A stretch of DNA of 64,000 nt, taken from NCBI RefSeq assembly GCF_003054705.1, contig NZ_QAYX01000018.1, forward strand, positions 1 through 64,000. Reading direction: 5' to 3'. Under the pieces are notes generated by a model, which saw nothing but the letters and a program-made list of their open reading frames with translations, ran no database searches and was not told the origin of the DNA. Shown piece by piece: positions 29,709 to 38,320 of the stretch (its first letter is position 1; every line of letters starts with the position of its first letter). The position numbers and the translations under genes were made by a program. This DNA comes from Opitutus sp. ER46. GTDB lineage: Bacteria; Verrucomicrobiota; Verrucomicrobiia; Opitutales; Opitutaceae.

Positions 29709-30531
29709 GCTTCCTTAATTACCCCCGGCTATTCGTTTTTACCCGCCTATTTTGCGAGCCGGTGCATTTTCGGCCACAAAAGCAACGACACGGCTAGGCA
29801 GGCCGGGTTGGTTGGCCACAAAAGAGGCAGCGCCGGGGAGCAGGGAAGCCAAGGCAGGGTGTTGGCCACGAAAAGGCACGAGAAGGCACGAGAAAATGCC
29901 GCGGAGCCCGGTCATCGCGCAGGCGATGACTGGGCGGCGGGGGTTGTGGCTTTTGACGACGCAAAAGCCACGGTGCGCCCCGGTCGCGCGACGCGACCGT
30001 TGAGCCCTAACGGGCTGCTCGTTCGAACAGGCGAGGCAGGGTTTGGCCATAAAGAGGCACCAAAATACACGAAGAGAATCGAGGGGATCGAGGGTCTCCG
30101 AGAAGCAGCGCTTCAGCGCTAAGCCGGCGCGAATGCGGCCGGGGGCCAGGTTGGTTCTCGCGTCGTCGAGAACCACACACCCCCAACCCAGCGCCGGCGC
30201 AATCTGCGCCGGCGGACGGAAGTCCCAGAGAGGGTGGCCACGAAAAGGCACCAAGATGCTCGAAGAGAACCCTTGAATCGGAGGTCTTTTATCGTGCCTC
30301 CTCGTGCCTTTTTGTGGCCAAACCCGATCCGTCACTTCGTGGCCAATCTACTCCGGAAAGCAGCGCGCTCGCGTTTTCGCAGGGCGCGAAAATGCGAGAA
30401 GGTGGGGCTGCCTCCGGCGCCGCAGGCGCCGCGTCCGAAACCCCAATTACTTTAGTTTTCGCGCCGCCGAAAACTAAAGTTTCGTGCCTTCTCGCGCCTC
30501 TTTGTGGCGAAACCCGCCTTGGTTCCGTGGC
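29709..30531. repeat. Mosaic repeat block downstream of the MBOAT/SGNH operon
   Basis: No gene is supported. It contains the right 131-bp direct repeat (29909-30040) and a diverged copy of the array unit (about 30045-30235) whose hairpin is again TTGGTTCTCG / CGAGAACCA. A GGCCACGAAA inverted pair lies at 30235-30320, and a CTCGCGTTTTCGC / GCGAAAATGCGAG hairpin near 30368-30398. A GGCGCC-loop-GGCGCC palindrome at 30416-30430 and a perfect 13-bp hairpin at 30449-30480 follow. The stop of the SGNH-like gene follows at 30532. Confidence 0.8.
30449..30480. repeat. Perfect 13-bp hairpin, ACTTTAGTTTTCG class
   Basis: Arms 30449-30461 (ACTTTAGTTTTCG) and 30468-30480 (CGAAAACTAAAGT) enclose loop CGCCGC. 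Compare 34149-34180, where one G-C pair of this stem has become T-A on both arms. It lies about 50 bp beyond the stop of the SGNH-like gene. Confidence 0.85.
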
Positions 30532-32526
30532 TCACTCCGCTTCGCGGAGAGCCAGTATCTTGTCCGCCACGATGGCGGCGATCTTCTGGCCGCCGGAGGC
30601 CATGAAGTGGCCGGCATCCACGTAGTCGTCGGGCGTGAAATCCGCGCCGGCCTGCACCACCTGATAACCACACTGCCCGATCACCTGCTCGGCCAGATTG
30701 TACGTTTCCTTCCACCGCCGGCGTTCTCCCGCGGTCCAGTGGCGCTGAAAATACGGATTGCCGTGCAGCAGCACCACCAGGCTCTTCGCCCGCACCGAGG
30801 GCGGCAGCATCCGGTCATACCGCTCCGCGATCCCCAACCGCAGCGCCGGATCCTGCACCCACTTGCCCGCCGGGTCCCGCAGCCAGCCGGTCCGCGCCGT
30901 CGCGCGGCCGCGCTCCTCCATCAGCTTCGCATACTCCCCCTGCCGCTGCGCCCGCTGCGTCGCCCGCAGGTTCGGATCGTCCCGCTCCACGTAGCGGCCC
31001 CGCGCCCGGAAGGGATGGCGCGGATAACTGTCGGCCCACACCGTGAACACACCGTGGTAACCCACCCACGTCCACAGCGCGCAGGCGTACGTATACGCAT
31101 CCAGCCGCTTGCCCAGGTGCAGTTCCTGCCCCTCCTGCGTGCGCGTCTGCCGCGCGATCTCCGCCTGCACCCGCGCCTCCCAGCCCGGCTCCTCCGGCAG
31201 CAGGTCTTTGTAATAGGCATCCCAATACAGATACCGGTACACGCCGCCGCCATCCAGCGGCGCATCCGTCAGCACCCCGCCGTTGCACACATAGATCGCC
31301 CGCGGATACCGCTGCGCCAGGATCTGGAACACCACGCCCGCGAAGGCCGGCGGCCCCGCCTGGTCGATGCCGTAATTGACCACCGCATACTCGTCGCCCA
31401 GCCGCCGCTGCAGCTCATGCGTCCACAGCTCGCCCGGATTCTGCCCGGTGCCGCGGAAATACGACGCGCCGCCCACCAGGACCAGGATCTTGTCCCGCGG
31501 AACGGTCCGCTCCACGTAGGACACCAGCTCGCGCACCGTCGGATAAAACTGGGTCTGCGGCTGGATCGACTGGAAGAACCGCACGAAGCCGCGGAACAGC
31601 GGCTGGCGTCCGAGGTACCACCCGGCGCCGATGCAGCTGGCGAAGGCCAGGACGAAGCCGAGCAGGAAGGGCTTGGCCGGCAGCGGGGCCAGCCATGCGC
31701 AGCCCTCGGGCCGCGGGTCCGCCCGCGAGGCGCGCGGCACCGGTTCGCCCGGCCGGCGCTGGCCGAGGCCGGCGAGGAAGGCGCGGACGCGCGCCACCAG
31801 CGTCGGCCAGTTGATGCCCCATGCGGCGGCGGCGCCGCCTGCCAGCGCGAGGGTGGCGTAGAGCGCGGCCAGCCAGCCGACGCGCGGCCACCAGGCGGCG
31901 AGCCGCTCGGTGAAGCCGTAGTAGCGCGCGCCGCCGAGGCCGCTGACGCGATGACCGCCGGGGCGGCGGAGTTCGCCGGAAAAGGCGTCCGCGCAGGAGG
32001 TGCCGCCAATCCGGTTGCTCGCCCAATGGATCTCGGCGGCGCGCGTGACGTGGCTGTGCACCGGAACCACCCACTCCGGCTGGCCCTCGAGGGCGAAAGT
32101 GAGCGTCGACGTCGGCGCGGATTGTCCGGCGGTCAGTTGGGCGATCGCCGGCAGGCGGAGGCGGAGCCGGACCGGCTCGCCGGGCTCCAGCTTGAACGGC
32201 GGCGAGGTCGGGCCGCCGGCGCCCCAGCTGTCGTAACCGACGGTGACCGTGCCGCCGCCGAGGTGGTTGATATAGAGGAAATCGGCGTGGCCGGGCGTGC
32301 CGGTGCAGACGAGCGGCTCGTGGGCGTTGGCCGGCTGGTCCGGCAGCGTGAGCTCGAGCTCGAGCTCCGCGGGCGGCGGCAGCGGCCGGAGCAGGAAGTC
32401 GGGGCCGAAGCCCGCCAGCGCGAGCGTCACGCTGGCGACCACGAACACGGCGAGCCGGCGTCCGCGGTGCGGCGGACGCCCGGCGCCGGTGGTGGGCGCG
32501 GCGGGACTGACGCTAGAAGGCCACAT
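30532..32526 (-). CDS. SGNH-hydrolase-like membrane protein partnered with MBOAT
   Basis: This 664-residue protein has hydrophobic segments near residues 25-45, about 215-240 and about 285-310, and a C-terminal extracytoplasmic part. That part resembles SGNH/GDSL-type domains seen with AlgJ/AlgX/DltD partners. A block I-like VLVGGASYFRG follows the last membrane segment, and a DAGHFMASGGQKIA segment near the end looks like the block V Asp-x2-His. The Ser sits in GGAS rather than GDS. With the MBOAT and 49-residue genes upstream, it may add or transfer acyl groups on an exported glycan. The N terminus overlaps the small gene by 14 bases. The last codons lie in a CTCCGC/GCGGAG inverted repeat. 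Exact substrate unknown. Confidence 0.7.
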   Translation of the reverse strand: MWPSSVSPAAPTTGAGRPPHRGRRLAVFVVASVTLALAGFGPDFLLRPLPPPAELELELTLPDQPANAHEPLVCTGTPGHADFLYINHLGGGTVTVGYDSWGAGGPTSPPFKLEPGEPVRLRLRLPAIAQLTAGQSAPTSTLTFALEGQPEWVVPVHSHVTRAAEIHWASNRIGGTSCADAFSGELRRPGGHRVSGLGGARYYGFTERLAAWWPRVGWLAALYATLALAGGAAAAWGINWPTLVARVRAFLAGLGQRRPGEPVPRASRADPRPEGCAWLAPLPAKPFLLGFVLAFASCIGAGWYLGRQPLFRGFVRFFQSIQPQTQFYPTVRELVSYVERTVPRDKILVLVGGASYFRGTGQNPGELWTHELQRRLGDEYAVVNYGIDQAGPPAFAGVVFQILAQRYPRAIYVCNGGVLTDAPLDGGGVYRYLYWDAYYKDLLPEEPGWEARVQAEIARQTRTQEGQELHLGKRLDAYTYACALWTWVGYHGVFTVWADSYPRHPFRARGRYVERDDPNLRATQRAQRQGEYAKLMEERGRATARTGWLRDPAGKWVQDPALRLGIAERYDRMLPPSVRAKSLVVLLHGNPYFQRHWTAGERRRWKETYNLAEQVIGQCGYQVVQAGADFTPDDYVDAGHFMASGGQKIAAIVADKILALREAE

Positions 32527-32662
32527 AGATGAACGGCGCGGACGGCAGCGAGAGCCGGTAGATCAGGTAGTGCAGGACCACTGCGGCGGCGGCGCCGAGG
32601 AGGAAGGCGGCCACGGCGCGCCAGCGCCGGCCGGAGGGACGCGTTGCGGGAGGCGGGTTCAT
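32513..32662 (-). CDS. 49-residue DUF5989-like small membrane protein
   Basis: Minus-strand ATG at 32660-32662 overlaps the TGA of the MBOAT gene (32659-32661) as ATGA. The frame runs 49 codons to 32513, where its end overlaps the next gene's start by 14 bases. The peptide has one hydrophobic segment (about residues 16-34, WRAVAAFLLGAAAAVVLHYL) and ends RLSLPSAPFIYVAF. From memory, DUF5989 proteins are of this size, have one membrane helix and end SAVAPFIYTLF or similar, and occur beside SxtJ, carbamoyltransferase and SGNH genes. The double overlap and the C-terminal match make it a real gene. Confidence 0.75.
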   Translation of the reverse strand: MNPPPATRPSGRRWRAVAAFLLGAAAAVVLHYLIYRLSLPSAPFIYVAF

Positions 32663-33858
32663 TGGGCGACGACGAGCAGGCGCATGAGGCGGAAGCACTC
32701 GGGCACCGGGTAGAAGAAGATGAGCCGGCTGAGCGCCACGAAGACGAACGTGACCGCCCACGCCAGGATCGGCAGCCGAGCGAAGCCGCGCTGGAGCGCG
32801 CCGCCGACGGGTCCGAGGGCGGTCGGGTAGAACGTGCAGACCTGCAGGCCCACGCCGTGCCACACGCCCCAGAGGACGAAGTTCCAGGCCGGGCCATGCC
32901 AGAGGCCGCAGAGCGCGAGGGCGATGATGACGTTGATGCTGCGGCGGAAGACGCCGTGCCGGCTGCCGCCGAGCGGGATATAGATATAGTCGCGGATCCA
33001 GGAGCTGAGCGAGATGTGCCAGCGTTGCCAGAACTCGCGCAGGTTGCGGGCGAGGTACGGCCAGCGGAAGTTTTCCGGCAGGCGGATGCCCATGAGCCGC
33101 GCGAGGCCGATGGCGATGTCACTATAGCCGCTGAAATCGAAAAGGATCCGGAAGGAAAGCGCCGCGAGGAAGAGCCAGCGCTGCGGCAGCGTCAGCTCGG
33201 TAAAATGGGGATACCAGTAGTCAATCGCGCCGGTGAGGTTGTCGGCCAGGACCACCTTCTTCACGTAGCCCTGCGCGATGCGCCAGAGCCCGTACTTGAG
33301 GTCGTCAAGCGTGACCTGCTGGAGCCCAGCGCTGAGCGCCGGGAGGAAGTCGCGGTAGCGCTTGATCGGGCCGGCGACGAGCGACGGGAAGAAGAAGGTG
33401 AAGGCCCAGAAGCGGGCCGGGTGGCGGATGGAGGGGTGTCCGTGCCAGACGTCGTAGAGGTAGTGGACGAATTCGAAGACGAAGAAGCTGACGCCGAGCG
33501 GCGGGGTGTCGGGGAGCCGGGAGCCGAGGGCCTGCTCGAGGGCGGCGCCCCAGGCGGGGTTGAGGGCGGCGAGAACCTGCTGCGAGAGGAACGAGGTGTA
33601 TTTATAGAAGACGAGGGCGAGGATCGGCAGGGCCATGCCGACGAGGAGCACGCCGCGGCGGCGGGAGAGGCCGGCGAGGTACGTCGTCGCGCAGAGGACG
33701 AGGATCGGCAGCATGCCGGCGGCGCCGGCGAACCGGGCGTGGAAGACGGTGCAGGCGACGAGGAGGACGGCGAGGCGGAGGCCCGGCCGGCGCACGAGCC
33801 AGTACAGCGGCAGCGCAAGGCCGATGAAGGCGAGGAACCAGTAGGTGGTGAAGATCAT
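32659..33858 (-). CDS. MBOAT-family O-acyltransferase
   Basis: This 399-residue polytopic protein belongs to the AlgI/DltB group, which moves acyl groups across the membrane to glycans. Motifs are GVSFFVFEFVHYLYDVWHG, FFPSLVAGPIKRYRDF, DFSGYSDIAIGLARLMGI at about 241-258, NLREFWQRWHISLSSWIRDYIYIPLGG with His281, and LCGLWHGPAWNFVLWG with the invariant catalytic His321. It is somewhat shorter than AlgI-type proteins (about 460-500). It is the first gene of a three-gene overlapping operon with the DUF5989-like and SGNH-like proteins. Confidence 0.94.
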   Translation of the reverse strand: MIFTTYWFLAFIGLALPLYWLVRRPGLRLAVLLVACTVFHARFAGAAGMLPILVLCATTYLAGLSRRRGVLLVGMALPILALVFYKYTSFLSQQVLAALNPAWGAALEQALGSRLPDTPPLGVSFFVFEFVHYLYDVWHGHPSIRHPARFWAFTFFFPSLVAGPIKRYRDFLPALSAGLQQVTLDDLKYGLWRIAQGYVKKVVLADNLTGAIDYWYPHFTELTLPQRWLFLAALSFRILFDFSGYSDIAIGLARLMGIRLPENFRWPYLARNLREFWQRWHISLSSWIRDYIYIPLGGSRHGVFRRSINVIIALALCGLWHGPAWNFVLWGVWHGVGLQVCTFYPTALGPVGGALQRGFARLPILAWAVTFVFVALSRLIFFYPVPECFRLMRLLVVAQ

Positions 33859-34026
33859 CGCCTCGGCGCGCGCCGCTCCCCCACCCGTCCGGGCCGCAAG
33901 GCGCGGCGAGGGCAGGAGGCATGGGAGGCGGGCAAGGAGACCGTCGGCATGGCAGAGAGGGATGACTGCAGCGGAAAGGAAATGCCGGCGGCAAGGTTAA
34001 ATTATTAGTTAACCATTATTTCATTT

Positions 34027-34056
34027 CTTTAGTTTTCGACGGCGCGAAAACTAAAG
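34027..34056. repeat. Perfect 12-bp hairpin, CTTTAGTTTTCG class
   Basis: Arms are 34027-34038 (CTTTAGTTTTCG) and 34045-34056 (CGAAAACTAAAG), loop ACGGCG. At 46966-46995 a C-G pair of this stem appears as T-A on both arms, a paired change that keeps the fold. Confidence 0.85.
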
Positions 34057-34148
34057 TACACGGGGTTTCGGACGCGGCGCCACCCCAGCATGCATTAACC
34101 TCAGATTGCTCGGATAAAGACGGGGTGTTGGCCACGAAGAGGCGCCAA

Positions 34149-34180
34149 ACTTTATTTTTCGGCGGCGCGAAAAATAAAGT
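34149..34180. repeat. Perfect 13-bp hairpin, ACTTTATTTTTCG variant
   Basis: Arms are 34149-34161 (ACTTTATTTTTCG) and 34168-34180 (CGAAAAATAAAGT), loop GCGGCG. It differs from the hairpin at 30449-30480 by one substitution in each arm, and the two substitutions pair. Confidence 0.85.
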
Positions 34181-34608
34181 AAGTGGGGGTCATTTCCGGC
34201 GCCGGCGGCGCCGGCAGCAGCTCCCATATAGGTTATCGCGGAGCGAGAACCGGCAAAAACCAACCTTGCCCCGGCCGCATTCGCGCCGGCTGAGCGCTGA
34301 AGCGCTGCTCTCGAATCTTTCTCTTACTCGTACTCTTACTCTTTCTCCCCAAATTCTCGGTTCGAAGCCAATAGCCTACCGCTTACCGCCTACAGCCGAC
34401 AGCGTTTGGCCGCAAAAAAGCGCAAGAGGCGCAAAATAATGAGTTATCGGTTGGTGGTTATGGGTTATTCGATTCGGGCATACAGCCTACAGCTTATTGC
34501 GTATAGCCATCAGGGTTGACCACGGCGCCGATGGCGCCGAGTTAAACGTTAGAATGTTGAAGGTTATAAAGTCTGAAGCGCCGCAGGCGCCGGCCTCAGC
34601 TACCACAT

Positions 34609-34631
34609 AGGTTATCGCGGAGCGATAACCT
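34609..34631. repeat. Perfect 10-bp hairpin, AGGTTATCGC class
   Basis: Arms AGGTTATCGC (34609-34618) and GCGATAACCT (34622-34631) enclose loop GGA. Near-identical copies lie at 39239-39263 and 47303-47326, and the class at 41742 and 48646 has different outer pairs. Confidence 0.8.
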
Positions 34632-35174
34632 CCCTTTCCTCCGTTACCTCCTGTAATACGGATTTGAGCTGGGTGGGTTTGTCCACCGATTCCAAGGCAG
34701 TCTCACAGGAGCTAAGGGAGGGAACAGAGGTTCGAGCCCCAGCCCCCACCTTCTCGCATTTTCGCGCCAGCGAAAACGCGAGCGCGCTGCTTTTCTGAAG
34801 CCCTAAGCCCCTCGTCTATTTTCGTGCGTCTTGGTGCCTCTTCGTGGCTAAACGTACATTGCCTATATTCGTGTCTATTCGTGTCCATTCGTGGTTACCC
34901 ATGGCTACAAGCGGTAAGCTGTAGGCGTTAGGCCCCGACCGAATAACGAATAACCAACAACCAATAACTCATCATTTTGCCCCTTTTGCGCCTCTTTGCG
35001 GCCGGTTCTCGCTTCGCGAAAACCGAAGCAGGAGCTGAAGCCAGCGCCTCTGGCGCCGGGATTTGACGCCCTCTTCCTTCATTTTTGTCACCAGCAAAAA
35101 TGAATGGGCCGACCGGCCAATGGCGGCGACCGCTGGGAAGCGGCTAACCTCGGTGTTTCAACCCGCCTCTACCC

Positions 35175-36920
35175 GTGCGCCTTCACCCCCGGCCGTTGTC
35201 CGCCGCGCTCCCGGTGCGGCTCGTCCTCCTCCTCGCCGCGCTCGCGCTCGCAGCCACAGCGTCCGCCGCCGAGCCGGCTGCCGCACCGCGCCGCCGGCCG
35301 ATCGACCGCACCATCGATCGCTCCCACCCGCGGTTCGCCGGCAAGCCTCCCCTCGTTCCGCGCTGGGCCTTCGAGCCCTGGGTGTGGGAGGACAACGGGA
35401 ATACCCGGCAATCCACCGAGCAACTCGTCGACGGCTACCTCGCGCGCGACATCCCCACGGGGGTCGTGATCGTCGACAGCCCGTGGACCACCGCGTACAA
35501 CAACTTTGTCTGGGACCCGAAGCGCTACCCGGATCCCGCCGCGATGTCGCGCGGGCTGCACGCGAAAGGAGTCCGCCTCATTCTCTGGCAGGCCGGGATG
35601 CTCAACCGCGTGGCCGAGGATGGCCTCGCGCCCGATCCCGATTTCGACCGCGCCCTCGCGCTCGGCTACGTCGTGAACGGCGGCCAGGAGTACAAGTGGT
35701 GGAAGGGCATCGGTCGCCACGTGGACTTCACCAACCCGGCCGCCTGCGCGTGGTGGACGCAGCGCATGGCGCAGGCGGCGCAGGTGGGCGTGGACGGTTG
35801 GAAGGCCGACCAAGGCGAGGGCGCGTTGCCCGACATCGTCGAGACCTCCCGCGGTCCGCTGCCGCACAAGATCTTCAAGCTCGCGTACTATCACGCCATC
35901 CGCGAGGCCGCGCTCCGTCTCAACCGCGACGCCGTGGTGCTGGCGCGGCCGTTCTCGCACCAGGGCGGCTGGGCCGCCGCGATCGCCGACTGCTCCGTCG
36001 GCTGGGGCGGCGACTTCAGCGGGGACTGGGCCGGGCTCCAGCTGCAGCTCGACAACATGTATCTCAGCGCCGCGGCCGGCTACGGCGTGCTCGCGGTCGA
36101 AGTCGGCGGTTTTTACCGGGCGAAGTCCACCAAGCGGGAACTGATCCGCTACGCGCAGTTCGGCGCGCTCATGCCCGTGATGTGCAACGGCGGCGCCAAC
36201 GGCGGGCTCGCCGAACACCTGCCTTGGTTCCACGACGAGGAAACCGTCCGCATCTACCGCCGCTTCGCCACGCTCCACCACGAACTCGGCGACTACCTGT
36301 TCTCGTGCGCCGTCGACGCGCATCTCCACGGCGGCTCGGTCGTGCAGACGCCCGATATCGCGCGCCGCCAGCACCGGCTCGGACCCGACCTGCAGGTGGG
36401 CGTGGTGGCCGACGCCACCGATCGCGCGTCCGTCACGCTCCCGGCCGACGGCGGTCCGTGGATCGATTGGTGGCGGCAAACGGAGATCCATCCCGCGGGG
36501 GCAACGATCGCGTCGGTCGTCCCGCTCGACCAGTGTCCGCTCTACGTGCGCGCCGGCGCCGTGCTGCCGATGACGGTGACCTCCGACCTCATGGGCAACG
36601 GTGACGCCGCCAGCCGCGGTCGCCGCACGCTGGTGTGTTTCCCGCACGGGAAGTCGGAGCGCCGCCTGCACCTGCCGACGGGCGCGGGGATAGACTACGA
36701 GGACGTGACCGTGGCAATGGACGCCTCCGCTGGCACGCTCACGCTCCGCAGCCCGAGCCGCCAGCCGTGGCGCCTGCGGGTGAAGTGCCTAGCGGCGCCG
36801 CAGGAGGTCCGGGGCGCGACCACCTGGGCCTATGACCCACGCGGCCAGTGGCTCACCGCCGACGTCGACGCCGCCGACGTCCAGTTGTCGCTCCGCCAGT
36901 TTTCGCTGCGCGAAAACTGA
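35175..36920 (+). CDS. Secreted glycoside hydrolase family 31
   Basis: This 581-residue enzyme has a signal peptide (about residues 1-32, RLVLLLAALALAATASA) and a GH31 (beta/alpha)8 domain. GVDGWKADQGE at about 205-215 carries the nucleophile Asp212; SVGWGGDFSGDW at about 274-285 carries the likely acid/base Asp280. WAFEPWVWEDNGNT and GGFYRAKSTKRELIRYAQFGALMPVM are also family-like. GH31 members act on alpha-glucosides, alpha-xylosides or sulfoquinovosides; the substrate is not readable. Translation starts at GTG 35175, or possibly at the in-frame GTG 13 codons later. The last residues, QFSLREN, and the TGA stop are encoded by the repeat hairpin at 36897-36920. Confidence 0.9.
   Translation: MRLHPRPLSAALPVRLVLLLAALALAATASAAEPAAAPRRRPIDRTIDRSHPRFAGKPPLVPRWAFEPWVWEDNGNTRQSTEQLVDGYLARDIPTGVVIVDSPWTTAYNNFVWDPKRYPDPAAMSRGLHAKGVRLILWQAGMLNRVAEDGLAPDPDFDRALALGYVVNGGQEYKWWKGIGRHVDFTNPAACAWWTQRMAQAAQVGVDGWKADQGEGALPDIVETSRGPLPHKIFKLAYYHAIREAALRLNRDAVVLARPFSHQGGWAAAIADCSVGWGGDFSGDWAGLQLQLDNMYLSAAAGYGVLAVEVGGFYRAKSTKRELIRYAQFGALMPVMCNGGANGGLAEHLPWFHDEETVRIYRRFATLHHELGDYLFSCAVDAHLHGGSVVQTPDIARRQHRLGPDLQVGVVADATDRASVTLPADGGPWIDWWRQTEIHPAGATIASVVPLDQCPLYVRAGAVLPMTVTSDLMGNGDAASRGRRTLVCFPHGKSERRLHLPTGAGIDYEDVTVAMDASAGTLTLRSPSRQPWRLRVKCLAAPQEVRGATTWAYDPRGQWLTADVDAADVQLSLRQFSLREN
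36897..36920. repeat. Hairpin that encodes the GH31 C terminus and stop
   Basis: Arms CAGTTTTCGC (36897-36906) and GCGAAAACTG (36910-36919) enclose loop TGC. The reading frame passes through it and terminates at the TGA formed by the last two arm bases and the next A (36918-36920). Confidence 0.85.
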
Positions 36921-37081
36921 AGTGGGGGGTGCAACACCGGCACCATCGGCGCCGCGACCTCTGTTCCCTCTGCTATCTCCTGTGAGATGGCCTTGTGAAT
37001 TTTATCGTGCATTTTCGTGCCTCTTCGTGGCCAACACCCGTCTTATCCGAGCAATCTGAGGTTAAACAAAACTCCCCCTTC

Positions 37082-38320
37082 ATGTCCCCATCCCGAATTC
37101 GTTCCTTTCTCCTGTGCTTCACCCTCATCCTCGCGAGCGGCGCGGCGCTGAGCGCGGCGCCGGTGCTCACCTGGGCGGGCGATCCGGCCACCACGCAGGC
37201 CGCCACCTGGCGCACCGACGCCACGGTGACGCAGGCCTTCGCCGAGCTGCAGCCGGCGCCGGACGGGATTGTGAAGCCGGCGGCCCAACGCGTCCCGGCG
37301 CGCAGCGAGGACCTCGCGCTCGAGGGCGAGCCGCCGCTGCGGTTCCACACCGTGGCCTTCACCGGACTCACCCCCGACACCGCCTACGCGTACCGCGTCG
37401 GGGACGGCAAAACCTGGAGCGAGTGGTTCCAGTTCCGCACGGCGCAGGCCAAGGCCGCCCCATTCACCTTCCTCTTTCTCGGCGACCCGCAGGTCAGCCT
37501 GCGCGAGCAATGGTCGCGCGTCTGGCGCCAGGCGTGGCTGACGGTGCCGGACGCCGCGTTTGCCCTGCTCACGGGCGATCTCATCAACGACGGCCGCAAC
37601 GACCAGCAGTGGCGCGACTGGTTCGAGTGTGTGGGCTGGGTCGGGGCGACGCGCCCCCTGATCCTCGCTCCGGGCAGCCATGAATACATGTCGGCGAAGT
37701 TGAAGAAGGACGCCCCGCGGCGGATATCTCCGTACTGGCGCGCGCAATTCGAGTTTCCGACGCACGGCCCGGCCGGGCTGGAGGAGACGTGTTACTTCCT
37801 CGACTACCAGGGCGTGCGCTTCGTCGTGCTCAACTCCCAGGAAAAACGCACCGAGCAAATTGCCTGGCTGCGGCAGGTGCTTTCCGGCGAAAGGCCGCGG
37901 TGGACGGTCCTGGCGTTTCACGAGCCGATCTTCTCCGGCGGGCGCGACCGCGATGCGGCGCACTACCGCGCCGCGTGGAAGCCGGTTATCGACGAGCTGG
38001 GCGTCGACCTGGTGCTCACCGGCCACGACCACGTCTACGCGCGCAGCAGCCTCGACAGCGTGCCGACGGGGTATCCGGCCGCGCACGACGTGGTGAACCG
38101 GACGGTGTATGTCGTGGCGGTGAGCGGCACGAAGTACTATCCGCTGAGCGCCGGCCCCTGGGCTGTCCGCAAGGCGGCCGAGACCTCCAGCTTCCAGGCG
38201 ATCACGGTGGACGGCGACGAGCTGCGTTACCGGGCCTGGACGGCGTCCGGCCGGCCCTTCGACGCCTTCACGCTGAAGAAGCTCCCCGGCGCCGCACGGA
38301 ACGAGATCCGCGAGCCGTGA
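37082..38320 (+). CDS. Secreted purple-acid-phosphatase-like metallophosphoesterase
   Basis: From ATG 37082 the protein has 412 residues. A signal peptide (about 1-25) is followed by a fibronectin-III-like N-terminal domain (about 27-122, FTGLTPDTAYAYRVGDGKTWSEWFQFRT) and the phosphoesterase domain. Metal-site motifs are GDPQ at 134-137, GDLIND at 165-170, PGSHEY at 197-202, FHEPIFS at 279-285 and GHDHVYAR at 314-321. The third motif is usually GNH(D/E); here Asn is replaced by Ser, so metal affinity or activity may be altered. The upstream in-frame extension to 36995 is repeat-derived and was rejected. It probably acts in the periplasm or outside the cell. Confidence 0.9.
   Translation: MSPSRIRSFLLCFTLILASGAALSAAPVLTWAGDPATTQAATWRTDATVTQAFAELQPAPDGIVKPAAQRVPARSEDLALEGEPPLRFHTVAFTGLTPDTAYAYRVGDGKTWSEWFQFRTAQAKAAPFTFLFLGDPQVSLREQWSRVWRQAWLTVPDAAFALLTGDLINDGRNDQQWRDWFECVGWVGATRPLILAPGSHEYMSAKLKKDAPRRISPYWRAQFEFPTHGPAGLEETCYFLDYQGVRFVVLNSQEKRTEQIAWLRQVLSGERPRWTVLAFHEPIFSGGRDRDAAHYRAAWKPVIDELGVDLVLTGHDHVYARSSLDSVPTGYPAAHDVVNRTVYVVAVSGTKYYPLSAGPWAVRKAAETSSFQAITVDGDELRYRAWTASGRPFDAFTLKKLPGAARNEIREP

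Larger units (their letters stand above)
33859..35174. repeat. Mosaic repeat block between convergent-facing operons
   Basis: No gene is supported across 1.3 kb. It holds hairpins at 34027-34056, 34149-34180 and 34609-34631, with a weaker GGTTATCGCGGAGCGAGAACC one near 34222. A TCTTTCTCTTACTCGTACTC tract lies near 34315-34350. An inverted CCTTTCCTCCGTTACCTCCTGT / ACAGGAGCTAAGGGAGGGAA unit lies at about 34633-34731. ATTCGTGTCTATTCGTGTCC words lie near 34868-34900 and AATAACGAATAACC words near 34940-34970. A TTTTTG / CAAAAA hairpin lies near 35080-35105. The promoter for the MBOAT operon and the GH31 gene must lie here, but no distinct sites were picked. Confidence 0.8.
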
